From Hymenobacter nivis (GTDB lineage Bacteria > Bacteroidota > Bacteroidia > Cytophagales > Hymenobacteraceae): a stretch of 64,000 nucleotides of DNA. This document shows, piece after piece, positions 60,864-64,000 of the stretch. Every line of letters begins with the position of its first letter. The first letter of the stretch is position 1. A program made the translations under genes and the position numbers. The notes below the pieces were generated by a model, which did no database searches, was not told the DNA's origin, and saw only the letters and a list, made by a program, of their open reading frames with translations. The DNA lies in contig NZ_RCYZ01000003.1 of assembly GCF_006439025.1 (NCBI RefSeq), positions 374,127-438,126 on the forward strand, written 5' to 3'.

Positions 60864-62774
60864 ATGATTTCCATTTCCGACCTCGACTTTCACTTTGGCT
60901 CCCGTACGCTGTACGACAACGCCAGCCTGCACATCAAGCCCAAAGACAAAATCGGCCTCATCGGCCTCAACGGCACCGGCAAATCCACGCTGCTGCGGCT
61001 GCTGGTGGGCGAGTACAAGGCCGACGGCGGCAGCATTTCGATGAGCAAAGAGGTGAGCCTGGGCTTCCTCAACCAGGACCTGCTGAGCTACGACACGCAC
61101 GAGAGCATCCTGCACGTGGCCATGCAGGCCTTCGAGGAGGCGCTGCGCTTGCAGGACGAGATTGAGGCGATTCTGGTGAAGTTCGAAACCGACTACACCG
61201 ACGATTTGGTGGAGAAGCTGGCCGCCTTGCAGGAGCGGTTCGAGGCCCTGGGCGGCTACACCATGCAGTCGCGTGCCGAGGAGATTCTGGAGGGCCTGGG
61301 CTTCGGCACCGAGGAGCTGCAAAAGCCGCTGAAGTCATTTTCGGGCGGCTGGCGCATGCGCGTGATGCTGGCCAAAATCCTGCTCCAGCAGCCGTCGCTG
61401 CTGCTGCTCGACGAACCCACCAACCACTTGGACCTGCCGTCCATTAAGTGGATTGAGAACTACCTGGCCGACTACGAGGGTGCGGTTATCATCGTGAGCC
61501 ACGACCGCGAGTTCCTCGACCGCACCACCAACACCACCGTGGAAGTGACCGGCGGCAAGCTGGTGCCCTACGCCGGCAACTACTCCTTTTACTTGGAGGA
61601 AAAAGAGGAGCGCAACCTCATCCAGAAGGGCGCTTTCGAAAACCAGCAGTCGCAGATTCGGGCCGCCGAGCGGTTCATCGAGCGCTTCAAGGCCAAGGCC
61701 AGCAAGGCCAAGCAGGCCCAGAGCCGCGTGAAGGCGCTGGACAAGCTCGAGCGCATCGAGGACGTGGCCAGCGACGCGGCCAAGGTCAACATCAAGTTCC
61801 AGTTCAAGGTGGAGCCCGGCCGGCACATCCTGCGCATGGAGCACGTGACGAAGAAGTACGACGAGAAGCTGATTTTCCGCGACACGAACGTGCACATTGA
61901 GCGGGGCGACAAGATTGCCTTGATTGGCGCCAACGGCAAGGGCAAGTCGACGCTCATGCGCCTGGTGGCCGGCTCGGAGGCCCCCACCGCGGGCAAGCAC
62001 CAGCTGGGTCACAACGTCATCATGTCGTTTTTCGCCCAGCACCAGCTGGAGTCGCTGACGATGGACAACGAGATTATCCAGGAGATGAGCGAGGCCGGCT
62101 CGAAGCGCAACGACATGGAGCTGCGCTCGGTGCTGGGCTCGTTCCTGTTCACGGGCGACCAGGTTTTCAAGAAAATTAAGGTGCTGAGCGGCGGCGAGAA
62201 AAGCCGCGTGGCCCTGGCCAAAACCCTGATTTCGGAAGCCAACTTCCTGCTGCTTGACGAACCGACCAACCACTTGGACATGGTGTCGGTGAACATCCTG
62301 ATTCAGGCCCTGGAGCAGTACCAGGGCACGTTCATCGTCATCAGCCACGACCGCTTCTTCGTGGAGAACGTGGCCACCAAAATCTGGTACATCGAGGATT
62401 TCCAGCTAAAGGAGTACCCCGGCACCTACGCCGAGTACGAGCAGTGGCAGGAAGACCGCGAAAAGGCCGCCAAAAAAGCCGGCCTGCCCAGCCCCAGCGC
62501 CCCCAAGCCCCAACCCAAAGAGGAGAAAAAAGCCGAAGCCGCCCCCGCCAAAACTTCGTCGCCCGACCAGAAGAAGGCACTCAAAGAATTAGCCGAAGTA
62601 GAAGCCAAAATCGACACCTTGGAAAAGGAATTAGCGGGCTACGAAAAAGAGCTGGCCGACCCCAAGATTTACCAAAACACCGCGATGCTCAAAGATGCCA
62701 CGATGAAATTTGAGCAGGTAAAGAAGGAACTGGGCCGCCTGAACGACCGCTGGGAAATGCTGGCGGAAATGTAG
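60864..62774 (+). CDS. ABC-F family ATPase
   Basis: 636-aa soluble protein with two ABC domains and no membrane part. It is of the ribosome-associated ABC-F class. The first Walker A is GLNGTGKST (near residue 36), signature FSGGWRMR near 157 and Walker B LLLLDEPTNHLD. The second has GANGKGKST near 355, LSGGEKSR near 445 and LLLDEPTNHLD. The P-site linker is about residues 245-330. A C-terminal coiled coil (about 560-636) follows a Lys/Pro/Ala-rich hinge. Cellular ABC-F proteins resolve stalled ribosomes. It does not look like a specific resistance subtype. Confidence 0.95.
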   Translation: MISISDLDFHFGSRTLYDNASLHIKPKDKIGLIGLNGTGKSTLLRLLVGEYKADGGSISMSKEVSLGFLNQDLLSYDTHESILHVAMQAFEEALRLQDEIEAILVKFETDYTDDLVEKLAALQERFEALGGYTMQSRAEEILEGLGFGTEELQKPLKSFSGGWRMRVMLAKILLQQPSLLLLDEPTNHLDLPSIKWIENYLADYEGAVIIVSHDREFLDRTTNTTVEVTGGKLVPYAGNYSFYLEEKEERNLIQKGAFENQQSQIRAAERFIERFKAKASKAKQAQSRVKALDKLERIEDVASDAAKVNIKFQFKVEPGRHILRMEHVTKKYDEKLIFRDTNVHIERGDKIALIGANGKGKSTLMRLVAGSEAPTAGKHQLGHNVIMSFFAQHQLESLTMDNEIIQEMSEAGSKRNDMELRSVLGSFLFTGDQVFKKIKVLSGGEKSRVALAKTLISEANFLLLDEPTNHLDMVSVNILIQALEQYQGTFIVISHDRFFVENVATKIWYIEDFQLKEYPGTYAEYEQWQEDREKAAKKAGLPSPSAPKPQPKEEKKAEAAPAKTSSPDQKKALKELAEVEAKIDTLEKELAGYEKELADPKIYQNTAMLKDATMKFEQVKKELGRLNDRWEMLAEM

Positions 62775-62793
62775 AATTTCTGGGCCAACACCC

Positions 62794-62829
62794 AAAAAGC
62801 CCCACCAGCAGTTGCTGGCGGGGCTTTTT
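62794..62829. terminator. Bidirectional intrinsic terminator
   Basis: AAAAAGCCCCACCAGC pairs with GCTGGCGGGGCTTTTT (one G-A mismatch) around a four-base loop, with T-runs on both strands. It lies between the convergent ABC-F and cupin genes. Confidence 0.9.
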
Positions 62830-62875
62830 CATGTCTGAGAAACTACTGGATTAATAAAACGGCCGTGCTGCCTGC

Positions 62876-63211
62876 TTACCCCGGCACGCCCGCGTTCCAA
62901 ACTAGGATCGTGCAGCCCTCAGAGCCGCTGGGGCTGCTGGCGCGGTGCTCGGTGTCAGGCGGGTAGTAGACGTAGGAGCCGGCTGCGAACGCGCGGCCAT
63001 TTTCCACGCCGGGGTCGCAGTACGTGCCGGCTACCACAAATACCTCGTCGGGGGTGGCGTGGGCGTGCGGCGGGTACGTACGGCCAGCCTCGATTTTGAT
63101 GAGCACCCGCTTTTCGCCTGGCTCGGCACGCAGCAAAGTGCGCGTTACGCCCGCACTTACCTGCTCCCAGGCCTGATCTTCGGGGTCTTTGAATGCGATG
63201 GAAGTAGCCAT
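62876..63211 (-). CDS. ChrR-like cupin domain protein
   Basis: 111-aa single-domain cupin. RTYPPHAHATPDEVFVVAGT (near residue 44) supplies the His, His and Glu metal ligands, and PPDTEHRASSPSG near 84 the late His. The arrangement matches the anti-sigma ChrR cupin_7 type without the anti-sigma helix domain. The function is unknown. Convergent with ABC-F across a shared terminator. Confidence 0.88.
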   Translation of the reverse strand: MATSIAFKDPEDQAWEQVSAGVTRTLLRAEPGEKRVLIKIEAGRTYPPHAHATPDEVFVVAGTYCDPGVENGRAFAAGSYVYYPPDTEHRASSPSGSEGCTILVWNAGVPG

Positions 63212-63334
63212 AGAGCTATAAAAAAGGGGTTTATAGCCTCAACCGATTTGCCACGGCTTGGGTTGGGGCCCTTTCGGCTGGGGCCCTAGCCAGAAAAATA
63301 TACTGGGCGGAGTCTGGTTCGCAGCCCCTCTGCC

Positions 63335-63745
63335 TCACAGAATCTGGCAGAACTCCAGCCGCTCGCCGTCGGGGCCCAGCAGGTTGAAAAACTTGCAGCC
63401 GCGGGCCCAAAAATTTAGGAAAACGGGCTGGTCTTCAATAATCGTGAAGCCTTCGCTTTTCAGCAGGGCGTAGGTGGCGTCGATGTCGTCCACGTCGAAG
63501 GCCACGTGGTCGATGCGGCCGTCGCGGCGCTGCCGCACGCGGCTGAGCTCGGGCTCGGGCATTTGGTAAAGTTCGAGGGTGATGTCGCCGCGCTGCATCA
63601 TCGACACCTGGCCGGGGGCCCCCTCGTGGTCGAAGGTGGCGTTCATGGCGCGGTGGAAGCCGAGCCGCTCGTAGAAGGCCTGGGACGCTTCGATGTCGGT
63701 GATGGGCAGGCCGATGTGTTGCAGGCGGTTTATTTTCAGGTCCAT
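63335..63745 (-). CDS. VOC family protein (glyoxalase-like)
   Basis: 136-aa vicinal-oxygen-chelate protein. The two beta-alpha-beta-beta-beta modules start at LQHIGLPITDIEASQAFYER and IDHVAFDVDDIDATYALLKS, and the metal ligands His11 and Glu in GERLEF near the end are present. The length is usual for single-domain glyoxalase/bleomycin-resistance-like proteins. The substrate is unknown. Confidence 0.9.
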   Translation of the reverse strand: MDLKINRLQHIGLPITDIEASQAFYERLGFHRAMNATFDHEGAPGQVSMMQRGDITLELYQMPEPELSRVRQRRDGRIDHVAFDVDDIDATYALLKSEGFTIIEDQPVFLNFWARGCKFFNLLGPDGERLEFCQIL

Positions 63746-63808
63746 GGCGGGAAGGCGGTTTGGGTGGGCGGGGCACGGGGCCCCAGGGGCGGAAAGATAG
63801 CGCAGCGG

Positions 63809-63816
63809 TACTTTCG
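63809..63816 (+). promoter_or_regulatory. -7-like element TACTTTCG, 4 nt before the last gene
   Basis: TACTTTCG differs from TAnnTTTG at one position and ends 4 nt before ATG 63821. Confidence 0.4.
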
Positions 63817-63820
63817 CCCC

Positions 63821-64000
63821 ATGCGCTTCCTGCCCCTCCTGCCCTACCCTTTGCTGCTCCTCGCCGCGGCCTGCGTGCCGCTGGGCACGCCCATCACCTC
63901 TACTTCTACCGCTACGGCCCCCACCACCGTGAACCGGGCCCGCGCGGGGGCCCCGGCCAGCGCGCCCGCGCTGCGCTACGCCGACGCTACCTACTCGGAC
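63821..64000 (+). CDS. N-terminus of a lipoprotein, possibly a DUF5103/T9SS plug-type protein (partial)
   Basis: Only the first 60 codons are in the window. A lipoprotein signal (MRFLPLLPYPLLLLAAACVP, Cys at residue 18) is followed by a Thr/Ala-rich linker and then ALRYADATYSD. That last segment resembles the start of DUF5103 proteins, which lie in the T9SS plug-domain group. The lipoprotein part is clear. The family is a tentative reading. Confidence 0.5.
   Translation, partial: MRFLPLLPYPLLLLAAACVPLGTPITSTSTATAPTTVNRARAGAPASAPALRYADATYSD

Noticed and set aside
1..64000. tRNA, rRNA, riboswitch or prophage genes
   Set aside because: I looked through intergenic regions for tRNA-like, rRNA-like or known riboswitch motifs and for phage structural genes and found none that could be supported by eye; a covariance-model search would settle it.

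Overview
The window is a 64 kb chromosomal segment of a GC-rich Bacteroidota bacterium, most likely Hymenobacter or a close relative in the Cytophagales. The evidence is the high GC content, a type IX secretion (T9SS) C-terminal sorting domain on an FG-GAP protein, Bacteroidota-typical families (DUF3822, DUF4296, DUF1573, head-GIN DUF2807, DUF58/BatA), few Shine-Dalgarno sequences, and -7 promoter elements of the TAnnTTTG type. I see no rRNA, tRNA, CRISPR array, prophage or intact insertion sequence. About 62 protein genes are supported, two of them cut by the window ends, plus one recent gene-fragment pseudogene.

Layout. 0-10 kb: mixed housekeeping and secreted proteins (PHP metallohydrolase, SDR, erythromycin-esterase-like protein, head-GIN protein, purU), then a TetR regulator resembling the phenylacetate regulator PaaR and an AraC/FAD-monooxygenase pair. 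10-22.5 kb: purine permease, a detached paaE reductase gene, a 1159-aa FG-GAP/malectin/T9SS cargo protein flanked by a fragment of paaE, a CPA1 antiporter, an alpha/beta hydrolase, an AI-2E-type permease and a DUF1028 protein. 22.6-30.5 kb: a phenylacetate catabolic cluster paaABCD-paaH-paaI-paaJ-paaZ, with a PaaR-like palindrome at its promoter. PaaA, B, C and E form the ring-epoxidising oxygenase, PaaZ opens the ring and oxidises the aldehyde, and PaaH and PaaJ complete beta-oxidation. paaF, paaG and paaK are not in the window.

30.7-45 kb: a PAS-rich hybrid histidine kinase, a MATE exporter with an unusual leader, DUF922 and CsaA, then the start of a Bat-type (DUF58/VWA) operon interrupted by a 3.7 kb block (CPBP protease, Dabb, MOSC, GH39) before the VWA gene, then YggS and DUF423. 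45-64 kb: DUF1573, a RecD/Pif1-like helicase, an orphan CdiA-CT-like putative nuclease gene coupled to a thioesterase gene, NUDIX/DUF3822/coaD, two metallophosphoesterases, a DUF6624 gene with a signal-peptide frameshift, threonine aldolase, a second CPA1 antiporter, AlkA-type glycosylase, 2H phosphoesterase, an ABC-F ATPase, cupin and VOC proteins, and the start of a lipoprotein.

Three patterns cut across the annotation. First, the palindrome GGGCCC is strongly over-used, even inside genes, and appears to dictate otherwise rare codons. Second, at least twelve genes have a -7-like element ending only 3-5 nt before the start codon, which predicts leaderless mRNAs. Third, several families of long intergenic palindromes recur between genes. 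These, the paaE duplication around the FG-GAP gene and the orphan nuclease gene are the most promising leads.
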